From contig JBAQGX010000004.1 in NCBI GenBank assembly GCA_049288015.1, positions 21,485 through 85,484 of the forward strand: a DNA stretch of 64,000 nt, in the 5' to 3' direction. Position 1 is the first letter of the stretch, and every line of letters begins with the position of its first letter. The notes under the pieces are model-generated. The model was given only the letters and a program-made list of their open reading frames with translations. It was not told the origin of the DNA and made no database searches. This stretch comes from JAKLIN01 sp049288015 (GTDB taxonomy: Archaea; Nanobdellota; Nanobdellia; Pacearchaeales; GW2011-AR1). Positions 57,160-64,000 of the stretch are shown piece by piece. The translations under genes and the position numbers were made by a program.

Positions 57160-59352
57160 ATGGCAGAAAAAGAAGCACAATCGGCAAGAATAGTAAGGCT
57201 TAGCAAGAGTCAGAAAAACATAAGAAATATCGCTACTAGTGCACACATTCACCACGGAAAAACAGCTTTAACAGATAATCTTTTAGCAGCATCTGGGTAT
57301 ATGGCTGAGAAGAATGCAGGAAATCTTGAAGAGGGTATGGCTACCTGGCAGCATTCTGATGAACAAGAGAGACTTATGACTGTTGATGCTGCAAATGTTT
57401 CCATGGTTCACGATTATCAGGGAGAAGAATATCTGATCAATCTTATTGATACTCCTGGGCACGTTGATTTTGGAGGAAATGTTACAAGAGCTATGAGAGC
57501 AATCGATGGAACAATTGTTCTTGTATGCGCTGTTGAAGGAATAATGCCACAAACTGAAACAGTTATTAAGCAAGCACTTAGAGAAAGAGTAAAACCAGTT
57601 CTATTCATAAATAAAATTGACAGACTGATAAAAGAAATGAAACTCACTCCTGAAGGAATGCAGCAAAGATTTGTCAAGATCATAGAAGAGTTCAATGGTT
57701 TGGTATACAAAGCCGCAGAACCTGAGTTCAAAGAAAAGTGGCTTGTTAATATTAATGATGGAAGTGTTGCATTTGGAAGTGCAAAAGATAACTGGGCGCT
57801 ATCTATTCCATTCATGAAAAAGAAAGGAATTACATTCAAAGATATTTTCAATCTTGAACAGATGAGCGATACTGAAAGAAAAGATTGGGTATGGAAGAAC
57901 GCACCATTGTACGAAGTTCTTCTGGATATGGCAGTAAAACATTTACCAAATCCTATTGAAGCACAAAAGTACAGAATTCCAAAAATTTGGCACGGTGATT
58001 TGGACAGCCAATTTGGAAGAGATTTACTAAGTTGCGATCCTAAAGGAAAAGTAGGTTTTGTCATAACCAGAATTGTAATTGATCAGCGTTCTGGAAAAGA
58101 AATATCTGCAGGAAGATTATTCTCAGGAACGATAAAAAATGGAATGGAAGTTCATCTTAATCTCGCAAACAAGGAGCAGAAAGTTCAGCAAATATTAGTA
58201 TACAACGGAATAAAACCAGAACAAGTTGAAGAAATCGGAGCAGGAAATGTCTTGGCAATCTCAGGAATAACCGGAGAAGCTGGAGAAACAATTACAGTAG
58301 AACCTGAAACTGCATTTGAAGAATTAAAACATATTTTCGAGCCAGTTGTTACAAAATCAATTGAAGTAAAGAAATTAATGGATTTGCCAAAGCTTATTGA
58401 AATATTAAAACAAGTTGGAAAAGAAGATCCTTCTGTTAAAGTTGAAATAAATGAACAAACAGGAGAAAGCCTGATTTCAGGAATGGGAGAGCTTCATCTT
58501 GAAATTATAGAAAACAGAATTAGAACAGAGAAAGGACTTGATGTAAAAACCTCTCCTCCAATTGTTGTTTACAGAGAAACGGTCAATAAAGAGTCGAAAG
58601 AAGTTGAAGGAAGATCCCCTAACAAGCATAATAGTTTCTTCATAAGTATAGAACCTTTGCAGGATGAATTGTATGAAGCAATCAAAAGCGGAGAAATCCC
58701 TGAAGGCAGAGTAAAGAAAAAGAGTCAGGAACTGGCAAATAAATTCGCTAGATTTGATGGTTGGGATAATGATACTGTTAAGTCTATAAGAGATATTTAC
58801 AAAGGAAATATTTTCTTAGATGAAACAAAAGGAGAAGTTCATATTGGAGAAGTTATAGAAATGGTCTTGGACGCATTTGAAATGGTCATGAATCAAGGAC
58901 CTCTTGCAAGAGAACCTTGTGTAAAGATGAGAGTATCTCTTTCAGATATAAAACTTCACGAAGATGCAATTCACCGTGGCCCAGCTCAAGTTTATCCTGC
59001 TGTAAGAGAAGCGATAACAGAAGCAATGAAAACAGCAGATTCATCTTTGTTAGAGCCTATGCAGATTCATGTTATAGAATGCCCTGATAAATTCCTCGGA
59101 GAGATGACAAAACTTCTTGGAGGAAAGAGAGGACAGCTTCTAAATGTCTCACAAGAAGATTACGGTGTTGAAATAAGGGCAAAGATCCCTGTTGCAGAAA
59201 TGATTGGATGGAGTAATGATCTTAGAAGTGCAACCGAGGGAAGAGGAACTTCTTCGCTTGCTGATCAGCTTTTTGAAAGAATACCTATGGGAATGCAAGC
59301 TGACGTAATAAAAAAGATAAGAGAGAGAAAAGGCCTAGCAGAAAACCAGTAA
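57160..59352 (+). CDS. fusA: Elongation factor 2
   Basis: A 730-residue EF-2, the translocation GTPase. The diphthamide histidine is His605 in LHEDAIHRGPAQVYPAVREA, and Dph6 in this window would complete its modification. G3 is DTPGHVDFGG and G4 NKIDRL. Two GTPase motifs differ from the archaeal norm: the P-loop reads AHIHHGKT (28-35), with His31 where Asp is typical, and switch I reads DEQERLMTVDAANVSM instead of ...RGITI; the essential Thr is kept. Domains follow the normal order. It lies after uS7 across a 67-nt promoter-bearing gap. Confidence 0.96.
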   Translation: MAEKEAQSARIVRLSKSQKNIRNIATSAHIHHGKTALTDNLLAASGYMAEKNAGNLEEGMATWQHSDEQERLMTVDAANVSMVHDYQGEEYLINLIDTPGHVDFGGNVTRAMRAIDGTIVLVCAVEGIMPQTETVIKQALRERVKPVLFINKIDRLIKEMKLTPEGMQQRFVKIIEEFNGLVYKAAEPEFKEKWLVNINDGSVAFGSAKDNWALSIPFMKKKGITFKDIFNLEQMSDTERKDWVWKNAPLYEVLLDMAVKHLPNPIEAQKYRIPKIWHGDLDSQFGRDLLSCDPKGKVGFVITRIVIDQRSGKEISAGRLFSGTIKNGMEVHLNLANKEQKVQQILVYNGIKPEQVEEIGAGNVLAISGITGEAGETITVEPETAFEELKHIFEPVVTKSIEVKKLMDLPKLIEILKQVGKEDPSVKVEINEQTGESLISGMGELHLEIIENRIRTEKGLDVKTSPPIVVYRETVNKESKEVEGRSPNKHNSFFISIEPLQDELYEAIKSGEIPEGRVKKKSQELANKFARFDGWDNDTVKSIRDIYKGNIFLDETKGEVHIGEVIEMVLDAFEMVMNQGPLAREPCVKMRVSLSDIKLHEDAIHRGPAQVYPAVREAITEAMKTADSSLLEPMQIHVIECPDKFLGEMTKLLGGKRGQLLNVSQEDYGVEIRAKIPVAEMIGWSNDLRSATEGRGTSSLADQLFERIPMGMQADVIKKIRERKGLAENQ

Positions 59353-59396
59353 ATCTTTTTAGTCAAATTTTTAAATACAAATAACGATTTACCTTT

Positions 59397-59582
59397 ATGG
59401 ACGCATATTCTCCGCTTATTTGGACAGGAATATTTGTAATGGTAATTTCAGGATTTATTATAGGATTCTCAGGTGTTGAAGGAAGCAAGGCCGGAACTTT
59501 TTTGTATCCTTTCTTTTTATTGGGAGTAACCTCTGTTGTTGTTGGATCTATTGTCTGGATGTTGAGCTTAAAAAGTAAATAA
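59397..59582 (+). CDS. 61-residue two-helix membrane protein
   Basis: A small protein with two hydrophobic helices, about 7-24 (IWTGIFVMVISGFIIGFSG) and 34-57 (LYPFFLLGVTSVVVGSIVWMLS), a glycine-rich turn between and a short basic tail. A TATA-like TTTTTAAATAC lies about 28 nt upstream. I do not recognise the family. It is convergent with the zinc-ribbon gene, 14 nt between stops. Confidence 0.62.
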   Translation: MDAYSPLIWTGIFVMVISGFIIGFSGVEGSKAGTFLYPFFLLGVTSVVVGSIVWMLSLKSK

Positions 59583-59596
59583 TTTTCCAAGACTAG

Positions 59597-59893
59597 TTAT
59601 TCAAAAATATCTCCGTGCTTATATCCACAAATTTCGCACCGATAAAGATCTTTTCCACCAAAGGGCCCTTCTCCTATCGGCACTCTTCTAAGGTATTCCA
59701 TACTTTCAATCCCACAATACTTACAGATGGCCTTTCCATTCGGAGTTACAGGCATTGATTTTCTAAGCTCATCCTCAAGATTGGATAGGGCTTTTACATG
59801 TATTAATCTTTTTATTTCAATCTCACTCTTTAGAAGTTCATATTTATCTCTCGCTTCCACAAATTCTAACCTTTGCTCTCCTGTCAATACCAC
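59597..59893 (-). CDS. Coiled-coil zinc-ribbon protein, unknown
   Basis: A 98-residue protein. A helical N-terminal half (about 1-50, EQRLEFVEARDKYELLKSEIEI...) is followed by CKYCG and CEICGY (about residues 57-61 and 86-91), giving one four-Cys zinc site. The overall design resembles RNA- or DNA-binding zinc ribbons or a small transcription regulator. I do not recognise the exact family. Confidence 0.62.
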   Translation of the reverse strand: MVLTGEQRLEFVEARDKYELLKSEIEIKRLIHVKALSNLEDELRKSMPVTPNGKAICKYCGIESMEYLRRVPIGEGPFGGKDLYRCEICGYKHGDIFE

Positions 59894-59958
59894 AACTAAA
59901 TATTATCTTTTCTATTTTTAAGCATAGTTATCTTCGAAAATAACAATAAAAAAATATT

Positions 59959-60978
59959 TTAAAATTCCATTTCTACTCTGAGTTCTGTTAAGGCATTAAC
60001 ATATTCAACTATCTTTCTTAGGTGATGGAATATTTCCAATTCGTCGCTTTTGAGAGAAGTTTTTGAACTCTTCTTGTATAATTTTGGAAGAAAGAAATAC
60101 AATTCTGTATCACTCTCGGATAACTCTTTCAATTTTTCCCTACTAAATTTGGAGTAGAACTCATAAAATCTATCTAACTGTTCTATAACCAACTTTGTTA
60201 ATTGTTTCAAATTTTTGAATTCTTTAACCTGAAAATCTTTTATAAGATGATTTGAAATATTTTTGAATTCATCCCCTATTAGTTCAAGTATGTAAAGTAC
60301 TGAAAATAAAAGAGAAGTTTTTTTCATATCTTTAAATGCTGTTTTATTCAATACTCTTATGCAATAGTCATGAAACTTATCAAGATTAATGTCTGTATCA
60401 TGAGTGTGTTCTAGAATCTTAACGCTGTTTGTGTCAACCGCTTCAAGTAACTCTACCCCCATCTGCTGAATTATTAAAAAAACTCTCCTTAATGAATTAT
60501 CAAATTCTCTACTGGAAATATCTGTCATATCCTTTATAATGCAATAATTTGATTTGTGTTCAATAACTTCAAATCCGATAAAACGCCCTGTAATCAATCT
60601 TATCAATTCTACAGCAGAGACTGTTTCTTTTTGATTGGTGTAACTTTTATCATAAGAGTGATGAGTTATAAATTTGTAAGGGTTATCAAATTTATCTTCG
60701 GGATTGAAAGAAACTTTTATTTCATCATATCCTTCCCTATAAACGGCCATAAAGTATTTCCAGATAGAAGGAATATCTAAGCCACTGATGTCTATTTCTG
60801 TATGTGACTTATTATCCATCTTTTCAGTGCTTACAAATAACCCGTTGTCTCTTTCTGCAATATTAATTTCGTCCCCAGGATGCAAATTAAAAGAATTTAC
60901 CCACTTGATTGGAAGTGTTATTGTTAGAGTGTTATGTCCTTGCTTGATTATTTTTCTTTTCATTTCAATCTTTCCCAT
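59959..60978 (-). CDS. PhoU-like regulator with AbrB-type domain
   Basis: A 339-residue protein. An N-terminal AbrB/SpoVT-like swapped-hairpin domain (about 6-50) has KRKIIKQGHNTLTITLPIKWVNSFNLHPGDEINI. A long helical PhoU-like region (about 115-330) has ...REFDNSLRRVFLIIQQMGVELL and LLFSVLYILELIGDEFKNISNHLIKD. This architecture is known in archaea as a phosphate-uptake regulator. ATG 60978 is chosen over 61053 because TTTAAATATACT about 25 nt upstream then gives a leaderless start. No phosphate transporter is adjacent, so its target is uncertain. Confidence 0.82.
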   Translation of the reverse strand: MGKIEMKRKIIKQGHNTLTITLPIKWVNSFNLHPGDEINIAERDNGLFVSTEKMDNKSHTEIDISGLDIPSIWKYFMAVYREGYDEIKVSFNPEDKFDNPYKFITHHSYDKSYTNQKETVSAVELIRLITGRFIGFEVIEHKSNYCIIKDMTDISSREFDNSLRRVFLIIQQMGVELLEAVDTNSVKILEHTHDTDINLDKFHDYCIRVLNKTAFKDMKKTSLLFSVLYILELIGDEFKNISNHLIKDFQVKEFKNLKQLTKLVIEQLDRFYEFYSKFSREKLKELSESDTELYFFLPKLYKKSSKTSLKSDELEIFHHLRKIVEYVNALTELRVEMEF

Positions 60979-61093
60979 AGTAGAACTGGCTTTAGTATAT
61001 TTAAATCTTTTTTCAATATATTCAATAGTGAAAATAGTGAGATATATATTCACAATTGGAAATCAATAAAAACTAAAATTTCTCCAAATTATC

Positions 61094-61411
61094 ATGATAA
61101 ACGGATTACAAATCGGACTTGGAACAAATCAAGATGGAAAAGAAATGGTCTCCGTTCAATACGATGACTATTTTGACAGAAGTACAGGCGAAAGAGATTA
61201 CTTCTCTGCTGAGTTTGATCTTGAAAGATATCTCTTAGGATTGAGAGAGCTTCAAGACAAGGGAAGAAGTTCAATAGATGGACAATTTAGCTCTTTGTCC
61301 CTCGAAGGAAAGAGTTCTCTTTGCATGACAATGGAAACTAGTGGTTATGCAATTTCGGTACCTGTAAACTTCAAGGATTTATGCAAGGCTGTTAATACTG
61401 TATTGGATTAA
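61094..61411 (+). CDS. Small soluble protein, unknown
   Basis: A 105-residue protein of mixed beta strands and helices: NGLQIGLGTNQDGKEMVSVQYDDYF, a Ser-rich middle (SSIDGQFSSLSLEGKSS), and YAISVPVNFKDLCKAVNTVLD. It is divergent from the PhoU-like regulator across 115 nt, so they may share regulation. No membrane or metal motif. I do not recognise the family. Confidence 0.58.
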   Translation: MINGLQIGLGTNQDGKEMVSVQYDDYFDRSTGERDYFSAEFDLERYLLGLRELQDKGRSSIDGQFSSLSLEGKSSLCMTMETSGYAISVPVNFKDLCKAVNTVLD

Positions 61412-61451
61412 CCAGAATTGGGAATAAAACATATTGTTAGACACCAAAAAA

Positions 61452-61460
61452 TTTATAAAT
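61452..61460 (+). promoter_or_regulatory. TATA box of the EF-1A gene
   Basis: TTTATAAAT preceded by an A-rich BRE-like run (CAAAAAA). Transcription would start near 61480, giving a roughly 35-nt leader before the ATG at 61516. Confidence 0.6.
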
Positions 61461-61515
61461 GTAATTTTTGATTAAACAATATCAAATTTTCTTTTATGAA
61501 AATTTATCCACCAAA

Positions 61516-62811
61516 ATGGCAAAAGAAAAACCAAACTTTAATGTTGTTTTCGTCGGGCACGTTGATGCAGGAAAATCAACCGTAGTTGGAAGACTCTTGT
61601 TCGATTCTGGAGCTGTTTCTGAGCAGGAAATGACAAAGCTTAGACAAGAAGCAGAAAAGCATGGAAAGATCGGATTCGAATTCGCTTATGTAATGGATCA
61701 GATTAGAGAGTCAAGGGAAAGAGGAGTTACAATAGACTTAGCCTATAGAAAGATTATGACTAACAAATTCCAAATCACAATCATTGATGCACCAGGGCAC
61801 AAAGACTTCGTTAAGAACATGATTACCGGAGCTTCACAAGCTGATGCAGCTTTCCTTGTTGTTGCTGCTCCTACTGGTGTTGAACCACAGACAAAGGAAC
61901 ACTTATGGCTATTAAGAACAATGGGTGTACAGAATGTTTCAGTTATTGTAAACAAAATGGATATGGTTCAATATAAAGAAGAGAGATTCAAAGCAGTTAA
62001 AGAAGAAGTTAGCCAGCTTTTGAGTGCAGTTGGATACAAACTCGATAAAGTTCAGTTCCTTGCATGCGCTGGATTAAAAGGAGATAATGTTGTTAAGAAA
62101 TCTGCAAATATGCCTTGGTACACAGGACCTACAGTTATAGAACAGTTTGACTTGTTCCCAATGCCAGAATCACCAACAAATCTTCCAATGAGAATGCCTG
62201 TTCAAGATGTTTATGAAATTACAGGAATAGGAACTGTGCCTGTTGGAAAGGTTGAAACAGGAATAATGAAAGTTGGACAGAAAGTAAGAATCGTACCAGG
62301 TAGAACTGGAAAAGGAATTGAAGGCGAAGTTAAGACAATTGAAATGCACCATGAAGCAATTTCAACTGCTGATGCTGGAGATAATGTTGGAATAAATATA
62401 AGGGGAGTTGGAAAGAAAGATATTGCAAGAGGAGATGTTATTTGCGATGCCACTAATCCTGTTCCAGTTGTAGAAGAATTCACAGCTATGATAACAATAA
62501 TTAACCACCCAACAGTTTTAGCAAAGGGTTATACACCTGTTTTCCACGTTCACACTGCACAGGTTCCATGCCAGTTTGTTGAGCTTTTAGAACAGATTGA
62601 CCCAAGAACAGGTCAAGTTATAAAAGAACATCCTGATTTTTTGAAGAATGGAGATCTTGCTAAAGTTAAGATAAAACCACAGGGAAATCTTGCCTTGGAA
62701 ACACAGAAAGCAAACCCATTCATGAGTAGATTTGCAGTTAGAGATGCAGGACAGACTGTTGCAGCAGGTGTTTGCATTGAATTGAAGGCAAAGACTTTTG
62801 CTGAAAAGTAA
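61516..62811 (+). CDS. tuf: Elongation factor 1-alpha
   Basis: A 431-residue EF-1A, the GTPase that delivers aminoacyl-tRNA to the ribosome. P-loop GHVDAGKS at 14-21, ERGVTIDLAYRKI switch I, DAPGHKDFVKNMITGASQADAA and NKMD (about 152-155) are all present, with normal domain II/III segments (GTVPVGKVETG, VFHVHTAQVPCQFVELLEQ). ATG 61516 is the start; the longer frame at 61468 begins upstream with no homology. rps10, usually directly downstream in archaea, is absent here. Confidence 0.97.
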   Translation: MAKEKPNFNVVFVGHVDAGKSTVVGRLLFDSGAVSEQEMTKLRQEAEKHGKIGFEFAYVMDQIRESRERGVTIDLAYRKIMTNKFQITIIDAPGHKDFVKNMITGASQADAAFLVVAAPTGVEPQTKEHLWLLRTMGVQNVSVIVNKMDMVQYKEERFKAVKEEVSQLLSAVGYKLDKVQFLACAGLKGDNVVKKSANMPWYTGPTVIEQFDLFPMPESPTNLPMRMPVQDVYEITGIGTVPVGKVETGIMKVGQKVRIVPGRTGKGIEGEVKTIEMHHEAISTADAGDNVGINIRGVGKKDIARGDVICDATNPVPVVEEFTAMITIINHPTVLAKGYTPVFHVHTAQVPCQFVELLEQIDPRTGQVIKEHPDFLKNGDLAKVKIKPQGNLALETQKANPFMSRFAVRDAGQTVAAGVCIELKAKTFAEK

Positions 62812-62825
62812 TTCTTCCGATAATA

Positions 62826-63491
62826 ATGAAGCAGTTTCTATTTTTGTATCCTACACCTGAATATATTGATTCTGAAATAAGTAAAGGAACTTGCGGGTTT
62901 CATAGTAAAAAAGAAGCAAAATTTCTATCAAGATTAAAAAAAGCAAAATCCGAAGAGGAAAAAAAGAGAATAAGATTGGAAGCGGCTAATGTAATAGAAT
63001 CAGAATTTGAAACAGTTTATAAGAGAAATTTAAACGATTGCATTGATGCTCGATATAGAAAAAATGGATTTGGAATAAACTATCTTACATTTGATAACAG
63101 TCCAATATCCGATATAATCGAACTTCAAAAATCAGATAAAATTATCGAAAATGGAGTTGACTTTAAAACATTTACAAAACCAAAACCAGACGGAAGTTAC
63201 CCTTATCCCGATTCTGATTATATCCTAGACCAATTGGAAAAAATTAGCGAATTAAGAGTTGCTGGTTTCCATATGTGGGATTGTGTTGAAAGAGTAGCAA
63301 AAAGGGCATACCAAAGAGGATTGGATACTTTAGTAGATGAAGATCTTACAGAGTTTTTCATAGGAAGATTGAAAGATCCAAAATTTGATGTAAAGAAGTA
63401 TCCTACATATGATCCTAAAGAGAGTCCTGAATTGTTTGACCTCTTTATTAAGGCAAGAGCGGGAAGACCATGGCTATTTCAGAATTATTAG
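62826..63491 (+). CDS. Soluble protein downstream of EF-1A, unknown
   Basis: A 221-residue, charged, helical-rich protein. Visible segments are the N-terminal KQFLFLYPTPEYIDSEISKGTC, a central basic helix (KEAKFLSRLKKAKSEEEKKRIRLEAA), DSDYILDQLEKISELRVAGFHMW, and a Pro-rich C-terminal part. It starts 14 nt after the EF-1A stop, so it may be co-transcribed. It has cysteines without metal-site spacing. I do not recognise the family. Confidence 0.6.
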   Translation: MKQFLFLYPTPEYIDSEISKGTCGFHSKKEAKFLSRLKKAKSEEEKKRIRLEAANVIESEFETVYKRNLNDCIDARYRKNGFGINYLTFDNSPISDIIELQKSDKIIENGVDFKTFTKPKPDGSYPYPDSDYILDQLEKISELRVAGFHMWDCVERVAKRAYQRGLDTLVDEDLTEFFIGRLKDPKFDVKKYPTYDPKESPELFDLFIKARAGRPWLFQNY

Positions 63492-63536
63492 TTTAATAAC
63501 ATAAATCTTTTTAAATTGTAATAATCATTTCATCAC

Positions 63537-63698
63537 ATGGCAAATGTAAATGAAGAGATGATTAAAAGGGCTGTAATTTCAGGGGCTGCTCATGCTTTGA
63601 AATTTAAGGAGAAGAATCCTTCTGAAAGCGATTCTGAAATCTTAAGAGAAGTAATGAGAGAGCTCAGAACAATAATCGGCGAAATCGGAAAAGAATAA
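63537..63698 (+). CDS. 53-residue helical protein, leaderless
   Basis: Encodes MANVNEEMIKRAVISGAAH and a charged helix ending REVMRELRTIIGEIGKE. TTTTTAAATTG (63508-63517) is about 25 nt before the ATG, fitting a leaderless transcript. The whole protein is probably helical. No family recognised; the promoter spacing and uninterrupted frame support a real gene. Confidence 0.55.
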   Translation: MANVNEEMIKRAVISGAAHALKFKEKNPSESDSEILREVMRELRTIIGEIGKE

Positions 63699-63736
63699 AT
63701 CTTATTGTCTTTCTATAGTAGTTATAATTAAACACA

Positions 63737-63772
63737 GTCCGAAAAGTATCTAATGTCCGAGAAGTGTCCGGA
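63737..63772. repeat. Three GTCCGA-type direct repeats
   Basis: GTCCGAAAAGT (63737), GTCCGAGAAGT (63755) and GTCCGGATAGT (63766) occur 18 and 11 bp apart, just upstream of the TATA box of the AbrB-like gene. This could be a regulator-binding array or part of a recombination site. Confidence 0.55.
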
Positions 63773-63832
63773 TAGTATTTTGTGAAGTGGAAGCAAAAAG
63801 ATTTATAATACATTGGTACCTACCATATCATT

Positions 63833-63997
63833 ATGGCTAAATTACAAAAGCAGATAAGTAGAAGGACTGGAAAAAAAGAATATTCAAAATATGTTATTAT
63901 AATCCCTGAAAATAAAATTAAGGAAGCAGGATTTAAAGAAGGTGAAGACTTATCAATAATATCAGAAAAAGATAGGATAATTATTGAAAAGATTTAA
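63833..63997 (+). CDS. AbrB/SpoVT-like swapped-hairpin protein
   Basis: A 54-residue protein, MAKLQKQISRRTGKKEYSKY, then the hairpin VIIIPENKIKEAGFKEGEDL and a strand pair SIISEKDRIIIEKI. The PENKIKEAGFKEGEDL segment matches the AbrB/MazE family pattern (IP...R..LGI..GD.L). Such proteins dimerise and bind DNA, often as antitoxins or regulators. ATTTATAATA (63801-63810) is about 27 nt before the ATG. A partner toxin would lie beyond the window, starting right after 64000. Antitoxin versus regulator cannot be decided here. Confidence 0.72.
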   Translation: MAKLQKQISRRTGKKEYSKYVIIIPENKIKEAGFKEGEDLSIISEKDRIIIEKI

Positions 63998-64000
63998 AAG

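Noticed and set aside
1..64000. CRISPR array
   Set aside because: No regularly spaced short direct repeats with unique spacers were seen on either strand; the only periodic DNA repeats are inside coding genes (135-319 and 39376-39851).

Overview
The window is about 64 kb of AT-rich archaeal chromosome. The archaeal features are eL33, uL16, eS24, eS31, Rpo7, Spt4, a group II chaperonin, EF-2 with its diphthamide histidine, EF-1A, a Dph6-type diphthamide ligase, TATA boxes about 26 nt upstream of many start codons, and a tRNA-Tyr with an intron. Short genes, many small unknown proteins, a reduced GluRS, and many signal-peptide/Ig-like surface proteins suggest a DPANN lineage of the Pacearchaeota/Woesearchaeota kind. 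That placement is inference. There is no rRNA, no CRISPR array and no intact mobile element.

Layout. 1-4.5 kb: surface proteins (Cys-rich repeats, membrane-anchored beta protein, metzincin protease) around a circularly permuted ribosome-assembly GTPase. 4.5-10.5 kb: DedA-like protein, phosphoesterase, nucleotidyltransferase-like gene between a tRNA-Tyr and a copy of that tRNA's 3' end, a large surface protein, CBS protein. 10.7-16.9 kb: thermosome, then an outer-membrane-barrel-like protein coupled to an Ig-like surface protein, then an FAD oxidase. 17-29 kb: tRNA-Val/Gly, two paralogous nucleotidyltransferase proteins, Trm11-like methyltransferase, eL33-uL16, a TIM-barrel protein, an unrecognised three-gene group, truncated GluRS and a pilin. 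29.3-36 kb: transposase remnant, tRNA-His with hisS, SIMPL protein with a membrane-tethered winged-helix regulator, dph6 with a methyltransferase, scpA. 36-38.4 kb: a palindrome, strong promoter and structured leader, then the divergent PIN-rpo7-Cys protein-spt4-eS24-eS31 operon. 38.5-42.8 kb: phosphatase, tRNA-Trp, mucin-like protein, cysteine desulfurase, a second barrel-like protein. 42.9-47.7 kb: a deoxynucleotide module with NrdR, class II ribonucleotide reductase, cobalamin adenosyltransferase, dCTP deaminase and thioredoxin, preceded by two NrdR-box-like sites. 48.6-62.8 kb: Rpo5, RpoB, unsplit RpoA, NusA-like, uS12, uS7, EF-2, EF-1A. 63.5-64 kb: two very small leaderless genes, one AbrB-like.

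How the genes fit together. NrdJ needs adenosylcobalamin (made by the adenosyltransferase) and a thiol donor (plausibly the thioredoxin), and Dcd supplies dUMP precursors, so 42.9-47.7 kb reads as one NrdR-controlled pathway. Dph6 completes diphthamide on the EF-2 encoded at 57 kb. The most noteworthy items are the NrdR-box pair in an archaeon, a GluRS without its anticodon-binding barrel, the single-chain RpoA, barrel-like proteins in an archaeon, the palindrome/leader at 36 kb, and the 12-bp tRNA-Tyr-end duplication. I found no complete, clearly new defence or mobile system. The best uncharacterised candidates are the 21.5-27.5 kb group and the barrel/Ig surface operon.
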